Shown: in pieces, positions 31,646 through 39,570 of the stretch
How the letters are laid out: every line of letters begins with the position of its first letter
How positions within the stretch are numbered: the first letter of the stretch is position 1
DNA from: Streptomyces sp. LS1784
GTDB taxonomy: Bacteria; Actinomycetota; Actinomycetes; Streptomycetales; Streptomycetaceae
Length of the DNA: 41,070 nucleotides
NCBI RefSeq assembly: GCF_020103755.1
Contig: NZ_JAHSQD010000001.1
Location: 38,270 to 79,339, forward strand
Direction of reading: 5' to 3'
Made by a program: the position numbers and the translations under genes
The notes under the pieces: model-generated
Database searches by the model: none
Seen by the model: only the letters and a program-made list of their open reading frames with translations
Told to the model about the DNA's origin: nothing

Positions 31646-33123
31646 GCACCACCGACCCCGCCACCCGTGCCGCCGGTCTGTCCGTCACCCTCGGAGACGC
31701 CCCGCTGCTCACCGACGCCACGCTCACCCTCGCACCCGGCCGCATCACCGCCATCACCGGGCCCTCCGGTGCCGGCAAGACCACTCTGCTGCGCGCCCTC
31801 GTCGGCGCCCTCCCGCCCGGCGCGCGCGTAACCGCGGGAAGCCTCACCGTCCTCGGCCACGACATCCTCGCCCTCCCGGCCGAGGAACTGCGCCGGCTGC
31901 GCCGGCACAAACTCGCCTTTGTCGGCCAGGACCCGGGCTCCGGACTCAACCCCCGCATGCGCGTCGACCGGCTCATCGGCGAGACCTCCCCGCAGCGCCG
32001 CCGAACCCCGGTACCGGACCTGCTGCGCGCCGTCCGGCTGCCGGTCGACGAAGGACTCGAACACCGTCGAACCGCGAGCCTCTCCGGCGGACAGCAGCGG
32101 CGCGTCGCCCTCGCCCGTGCCCTCGCCCGCCGCCCCGCGATCCTCCTTCTCGACGAACCCACCGCGGGCCTCGACGCAGCCCTGCGCGACGACATCGCCG
32201 ACCTGCTCCGAGACATCGCCGACCGTGACGGCCCCGCCATCGCCCTCACCAGCCACGACTCCGACTTCGTCGCCCGCTGCGCCGACGACGTCCTCGCGCT
32301 GTGGCCGGCTCGTCCGGTCACGACCCCGAGCACGCCGGCAACGCCGACGGCGCCCGCAACGCCGACGGCGCCCGCACCGATTCGGGCTTCCGCCGGGCCG
32401 GAGCCTGTCATCGAGGTGACGGCACTCGACGCCCGGGTCGGCACCGGCCGGACGCGCCACCAGGTCCTCGCCGGCCTCGACCTCGCGCTGCAGCCCGGCA
32501 CGCTGACCGGGATCACCGGCCCATCGGGGTGCGGCAAGAGCACGCTGCTACGCACCCTGGCCGGCCTCCACCGACCCGAAGCCGGAAGCATCAGCCTCGG
32601 CGGCGAGCCCCTGGCCCCCTCCTACCGGCGGCGCACCCGCGACCAGCGCCGCCGCATCCAACTTGTCCCGCAGAACCCGCTCGGCGCCCTCAACCCTGCC
32701 CACACCGTCGGCGCCGCCCTCACGCGCCCCCTGAAGCTCCACTTCGCACGACCCGCCGACCGGTGCGGCGCCCGCGTCGCCGAACTGCTCACCGCCGTCG
32801 GCCTCACACCCGGTCACGCCGAGCGCCACCCCCACGAACTCTCCGGCGGGCAGCGTCAGCGCGTCTCCATCGCCCGGGCCCTGGCCGCCGAACCCGACGT
32901 CCTGCTCTGCGACGAGGTCACCTCCGCCCTCGACGCCGACACCGCCGACGACATCATGGAACTCCTGCGAAGCCTACGGACCGACCAGGGCCTCGCCGTC
33001 GTCCTCGTCAGCCACGACCTGCCCCTGGTGACGGCCCACGCCGACACCCTCCTCACACTCGGGCGCTCCGACGCAGCGTCGCTCACGGACCACCGCCCGG
33101 CCGCAAGCCCCGTCCCGAACTGA
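31642..33123 (+). CDS. Fused double ATPase of the ABC importer (DppD-DppF type)
   Basis: 493 residues, GTG start inside the preceding stop (GTGA). Two complete nucleotide-binding domains in one chain. Domain 1: Walker A GPSGAGKTT (40-48), LSGGQQRR (148-155), ILLLDEPTAGLD, H-loop TSHD. Domain 2: Walker A GPSGCGKST (293-301), ELSGGQRQRVSIARAL, LLCDEVTSALDAD, VSHD. A Pro/Thr/Ala linker (about 226-250) joins them and is encoded by a tandem 18-bp repeat (32340-32375). Note Val replaces Pro in DEVTSALD, a common DppF-type variant. It energises uptake through the two permeases. Downstream is a strong terminator. Confidence 0.92.
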   Translation: MSTTDPATRAAGLSVTLGDAPLLTDATLTLAPGRITAITGPSGAGKTTLLRALVGALPPGARVTAGSLTVLGHDILALPAEELRRLRRHKLAFVGQDPGSGLNPRMRVDRLIGETSPQRRRTPVPDLLRAVRLPVDEGLEHRRTASLSGGQQRRVALARALARRPAILLLDEPTAGLDAALRDDIADLLRDIADRDGPAIALTSHDSDFVARCADDVLALWPARPVTTPSTPATPTAPATPTAPAPIRASAGPEPVIEVTALDARVGTGRTRHQVLAGLDLALQPGTLTGITGPSGCGKSTLLRTLAGLHRPEAGSISLGGEPLAPSYRRRTRDQRRRIQLVPQNPLGALNPAHTVGAALTRPLKLHFARPADRCGARVAELLTAVGLTPGHAERHPHELSGGQRQRVSIARALAAEPDVLLCDEVTSALDADTADDIMELLRSLRTDQGLAVVLVSHDLPLVTAHADTLLTLGRSDAASLTDHRPAASPVPN

Positions 33124-33231
33124 ACACGGCCAGCTCTGGTCCCGGTACCGCCCCTGAGAGCGCGGGCCGGGGCCGACCCGGGGACGGGTTCGCTCAAGGC
33201 ACCGGTCGCCCACCCCGGTCACAACGGCAGC

Positions 33232-33264
33232 GCGCGCGGCACCACGGAGGGCGGTGCCGCGCGC
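33232..33264. terminator. Bidirectional terminator between importer and amidase
   Basis: Perfect 12-bp stem GCGCGCGGCACC/GGTGCCGCGCGC with a 9-base loop, between two convergent genes. Confidence 0.8.
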
Positions 33265-33272
33265 CGCCCTTG

Positions 33273-35009
33273 TCACTCCGCCGAGAGCCGCGGCGTGCGG
33301 GGTGGCACCGTCCGCCGGCTGCCTGTCGCCTCGAAGGCCGCGGCGAGAGTCAGCAGGGCGTTGTCGTCGTAGGCGCGGCCCGCGAAGGTCAGCCCGACGG
33401 GCATGCCGGTGTCCGCCATGGTGCCCATGGGTACGGTCACCGTCGGGATGCCGAGGTGGCGGGGCACCAGGTTGCCGTTGGCGACCCAGACGCCGTTGCG
33501 CCAGCCGAGGTCGGCGGAGGCTTCGTTGACGTCCATGTCGGCCGGGGCGACGTCGGCGGCCGTGGGAAAGACCACGGCGTCCAGGCCGAGTTCGTTCATC
33601 CAGTCCTCCAGGTCGATCCGGCGGGTCTCTTCGAGTCCGCGCAGTCCCCGTTCGAGGTGCGGCATGTCGGTGAAGGACGCGTACGGGCGCTCGCGCACGA
33701 AGCGCGGGTAGTCGCCGATCGAGTCGTCGAACCCGGCGTAGCGGCCGGGGAGTTCACCCTGCTGCTGGGGCCAGATGCGGTCGCCGTCGACCTCGGACAG
33801 GGTGGTGAGCTCGGGGTCGCCGTTCGCGCGCAGGAAGTCGTCCCACGCCCAGGCGGACAGGTCCTCGATCTCGACGGTGAGGAAATCGCGGCTGACCAGC
33901 CCCCGGGTGAGCAGGGAGGGCGCGCCGGGCCGGTCGGCCTCGTAGTTGGTCACGACCGGGAAGTCGACCTCGACGACCTCGGCGCCGGCCGCCTCCAGGT
34001 CGCGGTGCGCGGCCTGCCACAGGGCGATCACCGAGGGGCGGGTGTCGACGCGCTGCCCGGTCTGGCCGCCGATGCCGCCCTCGGGGTTCGTTCCGGCGTC
34101 GGGGTCGGCGTTGATGTACATCCTGGGTACGCCGACGCGCTTGCCGGCGAGCGTGGCGCGTGCCGCCGCCGCGTCGGCGGGGGCCAGCGCCGGGTACGAG
34201 GTGGGGCGGACCTGGGAGGCGGCGGGCAGCGGCACCCACGGCTGTGCGCGCCACAGGTCGCCGCGGGTGTCCGGGTCGTCGGCGACGACGACGTCGAGAA
34301 GTTCGAGGAGGTCGGCCATGGTGCGGGTGTGCGGGACCACGACGTCCATGGTCGGTACGAGCGGCCAGTTGCCGCGCACCGAGATCACGCCCCGGCTGGG
34401 GGTGTAGGCGCACAGGGCGTTGTTCGAGGCGGGCGCCCGGCCCGAGGACCAGGTCTCCTCGCCGAGGCCGAACGCGCCGAACGAGGCCGCCGTCGCGGTA
34501 CCCGAGCCGTTGGAGGAGCCGGAGCCGTAGGCGCTGGTGAGCCAGTCGGCGCTGTAGGGGCTTTCGGCGCGGCCGTAGACGCCGCGCTGCATGCCGCCGT
34601 TCGCCATCGGAGGCATGTTGGTGAGGCCGATGAGCACGGCACCGGCGGCGCGCAGCCGCTCGATGGCGAAGGCGTCGCGCTGGGCGACGAGGTGCTCGAA
34701 CGCCGGCGAACCGGCGGCGGCGGTCAGGCCCTTGGCGAGGTAGCTGTCCTTCGCGGTGTAGGGGATGCCGTCGAGGGGGCCGAGCGTCTCGCCGCGGGCG
34801 CGGCGGGCGTCGGAGGCCTCGGCCTCGGTGCGGGCGTCCGGATTCATCACGACCATCGCGTTGAGCGCGGTGGCGGTGCCGGGCCGGTCGTAGGCGTCGA
34901 TCCGTGCGAGGTAGGCGTCGAGCAGCCCGACTGCGGTGGTCTCGCCCCTCTCCAGCGCCGCGCGAAGGTCGGCGATACCGGTCTCCACAACATCGAATCC
35001 GCGCGTCAT
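33273..35009 (-). CDS. Amidase-signature-family amidohydrolase
   Basis: 578 residues from ATG MTRGFDVVETGIADLRAALE. Ser-cisSer-Lys triad: Lys87 in DGIPYTAKDSY, cis-Ser165 and nucleophile Ser169 in YGSGSSNGSGTATAAS (usual GSSGGSAAA). LNAMVVMNPDARTEAEASDA and the C-terminal PTVTVPMGTMADTGMPVGLT are also characteristic. It hydrolyses amide bonds (substrate unknown; the length fits the longer peptide-amidase/glutamyl-amidase-like group). No signal peptide. It is transcribed divergently from a LacI-family regulator, with twin operators between, so it is probably induced by its own amide substrate or a breakdown product. Adjacent to, but not in, the metallophore operons. Confidence 0.9.
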   Translation of the reverse strand: MTRGFDVVETGIADLRAALERGETTAVGLLDAYLARIDAYDRPGTATALNAMVVMNPDARTEAEASDARRARGETLGPLDGIPYTAKDSYLAKGLTAAAGSPAFEHLVAQRDAFAIERLRAAGAVLIGLTNMPPMANGGMQRGVYGRAESPYSADWLTSAYGSGSSNGSGTATAASFGAFGLGEETWSSGRAPASNNALCAYTPSRGVISVRGNWPLVPTMDVVVPHTRTMADLLELLDVVVADDPDTRGDLWRAQPWVPLPAASQVRPTSYPALAPADAAAARATLAGKRVGVPRMYINADPDAGTNPEGGIGGQTGQRVDTRPSVIALWQAAHRDLEAAGAEVVEVDFPVVTNYEADRPGAPSLLTRGLVSRDFLTVEIEDLSAWAWDDFLRANGDPELTTLSEVDGDRIWPQQQGELPGRYAGFDDSIGDYPRFVRERPYASFTDMPHLERGLRGLEETRRIDLEDWMNELGLDAVVFPTAADVAPADMDVNEASADLGWRNGVWVANGNLVPRHLGIPTVTVPMGTMADTGMPVGLTFAGRAYDDNALLTLAAAFEATGSRRTVPPRTPRLSAE

Positions 35010-35124
35010 GCGGGTGTCTCCCAGGTGGTCGGGTCGGACAGGGCGAACTGCCGGGCGTCGGACCGATCGCTCGTACACGGCGGGCACCCTTCCCGTCGCA
35101 CTGGCCGGTCAAGTCGGCAGCCGT

Positions 35125-35142
35125 TGCTGGAACGTTCCAGCA
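35125..35142. promoter_or_regulatory. LacI-type operator copy 1
   Basis: Perfect 18-bp palindrome TGCTGGAACGTTCCAGCA with the central CG expected for LacI/GalR-family sites, in the amidase-regulator intergenic region. Confidence 0.85.
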
Positions 35143-35158
35143 GGCGCATCGTAAGCAT

Positions 35159-35176
35159 TGCTGGAACGTTCCAGCA
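35159..35176. promoter_or_regulatory. LacI-type operator copy 2
   Basis: Identical palindrome TGCTGGAACGTTCCAGCA (extended here to TTGCTGG...CCAGCAA), 34 bp centre to centre from copy 1, roughly three helical turns, so two dimers could bind the same face. It lies 57 bases before the regulator start, consistent with autoregulation plus control of the amidase. Confidence 0.85.
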
Positions 35177-35233
35177 AGGGAGCGCGAACCGGAGGGGCAG
35201 AGCGAGGCGGGGCTGCGTCTAGACTTCCGGGCT

Positions 35234-36235
35234 GTGACCAGCCGCTCCGTGACCCTGATCGACGTGGCCCGGGCGGCCGGGGTGTCCAAGAGCACCGCCT
35301 CCAACGCGCTCGGCGGCTCCGGCCGGGTCTCCGAGACCACCCGCGAGCGTGTCCAGGACGTGGCCCGGGAACTCGGCTACCGGCCGAACACCGCGGCGCG
35401 CAGCCTGCGCCGTGCCGGCACCGGCGCGATCGGACTGCACCTGCCGCGTACGGCGACCCGCCTCGACTACTACATGAACCTGGCGTTCGGCGCGGTCGAG
35501 CGGGCCAGGGAGGACGGGCTGGACCTCGTCCTGCTCGCACCCGGCACGGCGGCCGGCGGCGGGCTCGCCGCCCGGGTGGACGGTCTGCTGGTGATCGACC
35601 CGGAGGTCGACGACCCGGAGGTTCCTGACCTGCTGGGCGCGGGCGTCCCGGTGGTCACGGGCGAACGCTACCTCGGCGGGGACGTCGCACCGAGCGGTGC
35701 CGTGGTGTGCGACAACGCCGCCTCGCTGGTCGCACTGCTGGACCACCTCGCGGAGCGCGGCGCCCGGCGACCGGCCCTGCTCGTTCCCGGCCCCGGCTCC
35801 GACTGGGCCTCCGCACTCCGGGCGGCCGCTGGTGCCTGGAGCCGACGCGAGGGCGTCGAGGTGGCCGTGCGGACGGTGCCGTTCGCGGCAACGCCGGTCG
35901 AGGCCGAGGCGGCCACGGCCGACCTGATCGGCGGGGCCTCGGGTGCGGACGCGGTGGTGTGCGCCCCCGACGGTGCGGTTCCCGGCGTGCTGGCGGCCGC
36001 GGCACGGGCGGGCCGGCAGGTCGGGACGGACCTCCTGGTGGCGGCCTGCGTCGACGGAGCGGCGGCGCGCGGCTCAGGCCCCCAGGTCACCGCGGTCGAC
36101 CTGCGCCCGTCGGAGTACGGGCGCGCGTGCGCGGCCCTGCTCAGCGATCTGCTGGCAGGATCGGCCGAGCCCGGAGCCGTGCGGTGGCACGACTGGGCGC
36201 TGAAGGTCCGGGAGTCCACGGCCGGCCGGGCCTGA
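35234..36235 (+). CDS. LacI/GalR-family transcriptional regulator
   Basis: 333 residues from GTG (VTSRSVTLIDVARAAGVSKS). N-terminal LacI helix-turn-helix and hinge: TLIDVARAAGVSKSTASNAL and SETTRERVQDVARELGYRPN, with TASNAL in place of the commoner TVSRAL in the recognition helix. The rest is a periplasmic-binding-protein-like effector domain with VDGLLVIDPEVDDPEVPDLL, GVPVVTGERY and VDLRPSEYGRACAALLSDLL. It should bind the twin TGCTGGAACGTTCCAGCA sites and respond to a small molecule linked to the amidase; the effector is unknown. Divergent from the amidase. Confidence 0.92.
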   Translation: MTSRSVTLIDVARAAGVSKSTASNALGGSGRVSETTRERVQDVARELGYRPNTAARSLRRAGTGAIGLHLPRTATRLDYYMNLAFGAVERAREDGLDLVLLAPGTAAGGGLAARVDGLLVIDPEVDDPEVPDLLGAGVPVVTGERYLGGDVAPSGAVVCDNAASLVALLDHLAERGARRPALLVPGPGSDWASALRAAAGAWSRREGVEVAVRTVPFAATPVEAEAATADLIGGASGADAVVCAPDGAVPGVLAAAARAGRQVGTDLLVAACVDGAAARGSGPQVTAVDLRPSEYGRACAALLSDLLAGSAEPGAVRWHDWALKVRESTAGRA

Positions 36236-36261
36236 CACCGGGTCACGTGTCGCTTCGCGTG

Positions 36262-36548
36262 TGCCCTGCACGGCAGTTCGTGGGTTCGGTGCTCACCGGG
36301 ACCGCTGAGGGCATGGGGGTGGCAGCGGTCGAAGGGGAACGGCCACGGGGTGATCCACGCAGTGGCGAAGCCGATGAGGCGGTCCTGGGGATCCAGGGCA
36401 GCCGCTGCGGTGAACCCCGGCCTGGTGACGTCACGGCTCAGCCGGAGCAGGTGGTCGTCCGCCGCAGGGTCGGGCTCGTGCCACGGTGGCTGGCCGAAGG
36501 CCTGCGCGCACACCGCGCTCCCCGCCCCGTTCAAAGCCGGACGACATG
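36262..36548 (-). pseudogene. GNAT acetyltransferase N-terminal fragment
   Basis: The leftward frame reads VCAQAFGQPPWHEPDPAADD, LRLSRDVTRPGFTAAAALDP, QDRLIGFATAWITPWPFPFD and then loses similarity. This is the first half of a GNAT acetyltransferase (the AFxxPPWHE opening and GFATAWxTP strand); the acetyl-CoA-binding motif is absent, so the piece is non-functional. No IS is visible at the breakpoint. Confidence 0.55.
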
Positions 36549-36721
36549 AGGCGAACAGCCGTACTGGCCGGAATCGACCAGCCTCGTCAGGCTCAGTTGT
36601 GCCTCTGGGCCGGGTAGCTCGTGCGGGTGACAACGCGGCCGTGTGCTGGTGCTGTTGGCCCACGGCGTTGGGTACTTGAATTCGGATGCGGCCGTTTCGG
36701 CGGGCCGCTAGCCTGGCCCGC

Positions 36722-36745
36722 ATGTCTACGCCCCGAATTTCCTAG
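36722..36745 (+). CDS. Seven-codon leader ORF before the ABC-F gene
   Basis: ATG-TCT-ACG-CCC-CGA-ATT-TCC-TAG encodes MSTPRIS, 60 bases before the ABC-F start. TAGCCT at 36709-36714 lies seven bases upstream of the ATG, so the peptide could be read from a leaderless mRNA. Its stop codon is inside the 5' arm of the following hairpin. Leader peptides on which a drug-bound ribosome stalls often control ABC-F resistance genes; here this is inference from layout. Confidence 0.5.
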   Translation: MSTPRIS

Positions 36746-36786
36746 CCGACGGACCCACCTCCACGCCACCCGTGTGTCCGTTAGCT
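36744..36786 (+). promoter_or_regulatory. Leader hairpin, possible attenuator for ABC-F
   Basis: AGCCGACGGAC (36744-36754) pairs with GTCCGTTAGCT (36776-36786): 11 positions with one mismatch and one G-U pair, 21-base loop. The first arm overlaps the leader ORF's TAG (36743-36745), so a ribosome stalled near the end of MSTPRIS would unfold it. No T-run follows, so control could be of Rho-independent or translational type. Confidence 0.5.
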
Positions 36787-36804
36787 GTTTCGGAGCGTTA
36801 TCCC

Positions 36805-38406
36805 ATGATCACCACCCGTGGTGTCGACGTGCGCGTCGGCGCCCGTCTGCTGCTGTCCGACGTCACCTTCCACATCGCCCCCGGCGACCGGATCGGCCTG
36901 GTCGGCCGCAACGGCGCCGGCAAGACCACCCTGCTCGCCACCCTCGCCGGGCAACTGCCACCCGCCGCCGGGACGGTCACCCGCACCGGGCCGGTCGGCT
37001 ACCTCCCCCAGGACTCCCGCGCTGCCGACCCGGCCGTCACCGTCACCGACCGCATCCTGTCCGCCCGCGGTCTGGACACCGCCGTCCGCGCGCTGCGCGC
37101 CGCCGAGGAGGCGATGGCCCGGGCCGGCTCCCCGGTGGAGGAGCGCCGGGCGATGGACGCCTACACCCGGGCCGAGGCCCGGTTCCAGTCCCGGGGCGGC
37201 TACGGCGCCGAGGCCGAGGCCGCCCGGGTCGCGGCCGGGCTCGGGCTGCCCGCCCGGGTCATGGACTCCTCCGTCGGCACCCTCTCCGGCGGCCAGCGGC
37301 GCCGGGTCGAGCTGGCCCGCATCCTGTTCGCCGAGCACGGCACCCTGCTGCTGGACGAGCCCACCAACCACCTGGACGCCGACTCGGTCGGCTGGCTGCG
37401 CGGCTTCCTCGCCACCCACCAGGGCGGGCTGGTACTGATCAGCCACGACCTGGAGCTGGTGGAGGAGACCGTCAACCGGGTCTTCCACCTGGACCCGACC
37501 CGCGCCACCATCGACATCCACAACACCGGCTGGCAGGCCTATCTCACCCAGCGCGCGGCCGACGAACGCCGCCGCGCCCGCGAGCGGGCCAATGCCGAAC
37601 GCAAGGCCGCCGCCCTGCACGCCCAGGCCGACCGGATGCGCGCCAGCGTCGCCACCGCGACGACAGCCCGCAGCATGGCCCGCCGCGCCGACCGGATGCT
37701 GGCCGAGCTCGAACCCGTCCGGCAGGTCGAACGCACCGCCCGGATCCGGCTGCCCGAACCCGCGCCCTGCGGCCGGATGCCGCTCGGCGCGATCAGCCTC
37801 GCCAAGGCCTACGGCGACCGGCCGGTGCTGACCGGGCTGGACCTCGCCGTCGACCGCGGCAGCCGGCTGATCGTCCTCGGGCCCAACGGTGCGGGCAAGA
37901 CCACGCTGCTGCGGATCCTGGCCGGTCAGGAGACCCCGGACTCCGGCCGCGTCGTCCCCGGGACGGGGCTACGCCTCGGCTACTTCGCCCAGGAGCACGA
38001 CACCCTGGCCCCGACGCTCAGCGTGCGCGACAACCTCGCCAAGGCCGCGCCCGACCTGACCGACGGCGAACTGCGGCACGTGCTCGGTGCGTTCCTCTTC
38101 CGCGGCGACGACGCCGACAAGCCGGCCAGGGTTCTGTCCGGCGGTGAGAAGACCCGCCTCGCCCTGGCCGCCCTGGTCCACTCCGGCGCCAACGTGCTCC
38201 TCCTGGACGAACCGACCAACAACCTCGATCCCGCCTCCCGCGCGGAGGTCCTGGCAGCGGTCGGCACCTACCCGGGTGCGATCGTGATGGTCACCCACGA
38301 CCCCGGCGCCATCGAGGCCCTGCGGCCCGACCGCGTCCTGCTGCTGCCGGACGGGGACGAGGACCTGTGGCACGACTCGTACCTGGAGCTGGTCACCCAG
38401 TCCTGA
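36805..38406 (+). CDS. ABC-F ATPase, probable ribosome-protection antibiotic resistance
   Basis: 533 residues from ATG MITTRGVDVRVGARLLLSDV, with CGGAGCG ahead. Two ABC domains and no membrane segment: Walker A GRNGAGKTT (34-42), LSGGQRRRVELARIL (160-174), LLLDEPTNHLDADS; second domain GPNGAGKTTLLRILAG, VLSGGEKTRLALAAL, LLLDEPTNNLDPAS. The Arg/Ala-rich helical interdomain linker (about 245-310) is the P-site tRNA interaction motif that reaches the peptidyl-transferase centre. ABC-F proteins of this actinobacterial type dislodge macrolide, lincosamide, streptogramin or pleuromutilin antibiotics, or act as translation factors. The leader ORF and hairpin upstream favour the resistance reading. 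Drug specificity cannot be told. Confidence 0.9.
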   Translation: MITTRGVDVRVGARLLLSDVTFHIAPGDRIGLVGRNGAGKTTLLATLAGQLPPAAGTVTRTGPVGYLPQDSRAADPAVTVTDRILSARGLDTAVRALRAAEEAMARAGSPVEERRAMDAYTRAEARFQSRGGYGAEAEAARVAAGLGLPARVMDSSVGTLSGGQRRRVELARILFAEHGTLLLDEPTNHLDADSVGWLRGFLATHQGGLVLISHDLELVEETVNRVFHLDPTRATIDIHNTGWQAYLTQRAADERRRARERANAERKAAALHAQADRMRASVATATTARSMARRADRMLAELEPVRQVERTARIRLPEPAPCGRMPLGAISLAKAYGDRPVLTGLDLAVDRGSRLIVLGPNGAGKTTLLRILAGQETPDSGRVVPGTGLRLGYFAQEHDTLAPTLSVRDNLAKAAPDLTDGELRHVLGAFLFRGDDADKPARVLSGGEKTRLALAALVHSGANVLLLDEPTNNLDPASRAEVLAAVGTYPGAIVMVTHDPGAIEALRPDRVLLLPDGDEDLWHDSYLELVTQS

Positions 38407-38551
38407 GTGCCGGTGCCGGGCCCGGTCCCCGGCACCCTGGGCCTGGCCCACCACCCACGAACCGCCTCAGCGGTCGTGCGACTCCTCCTCGCCATGACCG
38501 GCCAGGGCGACCCGTCGTGAGCCGGTAGTACTGCAACGGTGCTTACTGTGA

Positions 38552-38581
38552 CGAGGCCACAGCCCTTGGGCTGTGGCCTCG
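38552..38581. terminator. Strong terminator downstream of ABC-F
   Basis: Perfect 13-bp stem CGAGGCCACAGCC/GGCTGTGGCCTCG with a 4-base loop (CTTG), followed by ccatttgt. It lies about 145 bases after the ABC-F stop. Confidence 0.85.
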
Positions 38582-38582
38582 C

Positions 38583-38690
38583 CATTTGTCGTGGTCGGTC
38601 CGGGCATGGTGTCGGCTTCGGCGGCGTCGGCGGGACCAGTACAGGACATGGGCGATGCTGCGGCGGACCGGCCGGGTGAGAGGGGTGACC
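38583..38690 (-). mobile_element. Probable transposase C-terminal tail
   Basis: The leftward frame gives LTRPVRRSIAHVLYWSRRRR then HARTDHDKWRGH. The W-S-x-W/R-R-R-x-H-x-x-x-A-R-x-x-H-Y/D pattern resembles the end of Streptomyces IS4/IS701-type transposases. It replaces the 3' end of the lipoprotein gene next to it. Short, so only a tentative call. Confidence 0.35.
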
Positions 38691-39049
38691 AGCCGGCGGA
38701 CAAGGCGCATCCGGGTGCACGGCTCCTGCGCCAGCGTCGGCTCGGCCGGATCGTCCGAGACGTAGGTGCCGGTGTCGTGCTCGCTGCCGTCGCCCCCGAT
38801 CCTCCACCCGGCGGGCAGCGTGGTGGCAGTCGGCAGAAGGTCGCGCAGGGCCGCTCCGGCAGGGATCGGAGGGCCGAACGCTGGGGCGCCGGACGTCCGG
38901 AGCGTCGGTGTGACCGTCGGGGCGGCACCCTGGGGAGGTGGCACCGGCCGCGGTCACGGCCGGCTTGTCGGAGACGAGTCCCGGGCCGGAGGAACACCCG
39001 GCGACAACGGCGGTCGTGCGGGCCTGCCGGGAGTGCGCGAGAGGGGCAT
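38691..39049 (-). pseudogene. Secreted lipoprotein, frameshifted and 3'-truncated
   Basis: A leftward ATG gives MPLSHSRQARTTAVVAGCSS, with lipobox VAGC, then GPGLVSDKPAVTAAGA. In the run CCACCTCCCC (near 38940) the coding signal moves to another frame, which continues TLRTSGAPAFGPPIPAGAAL, RDLLPTATTLPAGWRIGGDG and DPAEPTLAQEPCTRM before meeting the transposase tail. It is a typical Streptomyces secreted lipoprotein of unknown role, broken by a frameshift and loss of the C-terminus. The signal peptide is also unusually short. Confidence 0.5.
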
Positions 39050-39108
39050 GCCGACGCGCGGGATCAGAGCGGCTGGTGACCGTGGCTCGTTGAGTGGGTG
39101 TGACTGAC

Positions 39109-39570
39109 ATGACGGACAACGGCAGGGCTCGGGCTCCGATGGTGTGGGCGCTGGCGGTGCGCGAGGCGGCGCAGGGGCCGCCGTTCGCGGAATTGATCGT
39201 GGAGGTCGGCGCGGACCTGTATCCGGAGCTGGTGGAGGCCGCGGTCGACAGCGGCTTCACGCTTGCAGCGGGTGAGCCTCCGGACACGAGCGGGGTCGTG
39301 GAGGTCGGCGACGGCCGGGTGAAGCGCCTGGCGCTGGTCGGCGGGCGCCAGCTGTGGGAGCCGGACACGCGCGTCGAGGTCTCACCCGGCTGGCTGGCGG
39401 CAGCGGGGGGCCGGGGCGCCGTCGTGGTGATCCTCGTGCGGCCGGGCACCTGGCCGCCCGGTCTGATCGAACTGGGGCCCGAGGAACGTCTGGACGCGTT
39501 CACCCGGCGGTTCGAACAGGAGCAGAGGGCGGGCCGCATTCTGCACGGGACCGTATCGGTGCAGGTGTGA
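39109..39570 (+). CDS. Unknown protein, first gene of an overlapping set
   Basis: 153 residues from ATG MTDNGRARAPMVWALAVREA (a GTG nine bases upstream, VTDMTD, is equally possible). Sequence such as PFAELIVEVGADLYPELVEA and RGAVVVILVRPGTWPPGLIE looks fully coding, with alternating strands and helices. No motif, signal peptide or membrane helix is recognised. Its stop overlaps the next gene's start (GTGTGA at 39565-39570), so the products are probably made together. Confidence 0.75.
   Translation: MTDNGRARAPMVWALAVREAAQGPPFAELIVEVGADLYPELVEAAVDSGFTLAAGEPPDTSGVVEVGDGRVKRLALVGGRQLWEPDTRVEVSPGWLAAAGGRGAVVVILVRPGTWPPGLIELGPEERLDAFTRRFEQEQRAGRILHGTVSVQV

Noticed and set aside
22002..33123. Complete staphyloferrin B or staphylopine locus
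   Set aside because: No NIS synthetase (IucA/IucC type), citrate synthase, nicotianamine-synthase-like or opine-dehydrogenase gene is present; only the SbnA/B/H-like steps are shared.
32301..35222. Rightward open frame of more than 900 codons across importer end and amidase
   Set aside because: Out-of-frame and antisense shadow; it runs through a strong terminator and has no family features.
36621..38147. 508-codon rightward frame within the ABC-F gene
   Set aside because: Arg/Pro-rich +1 shadow of a gene with intact Walker motifs.
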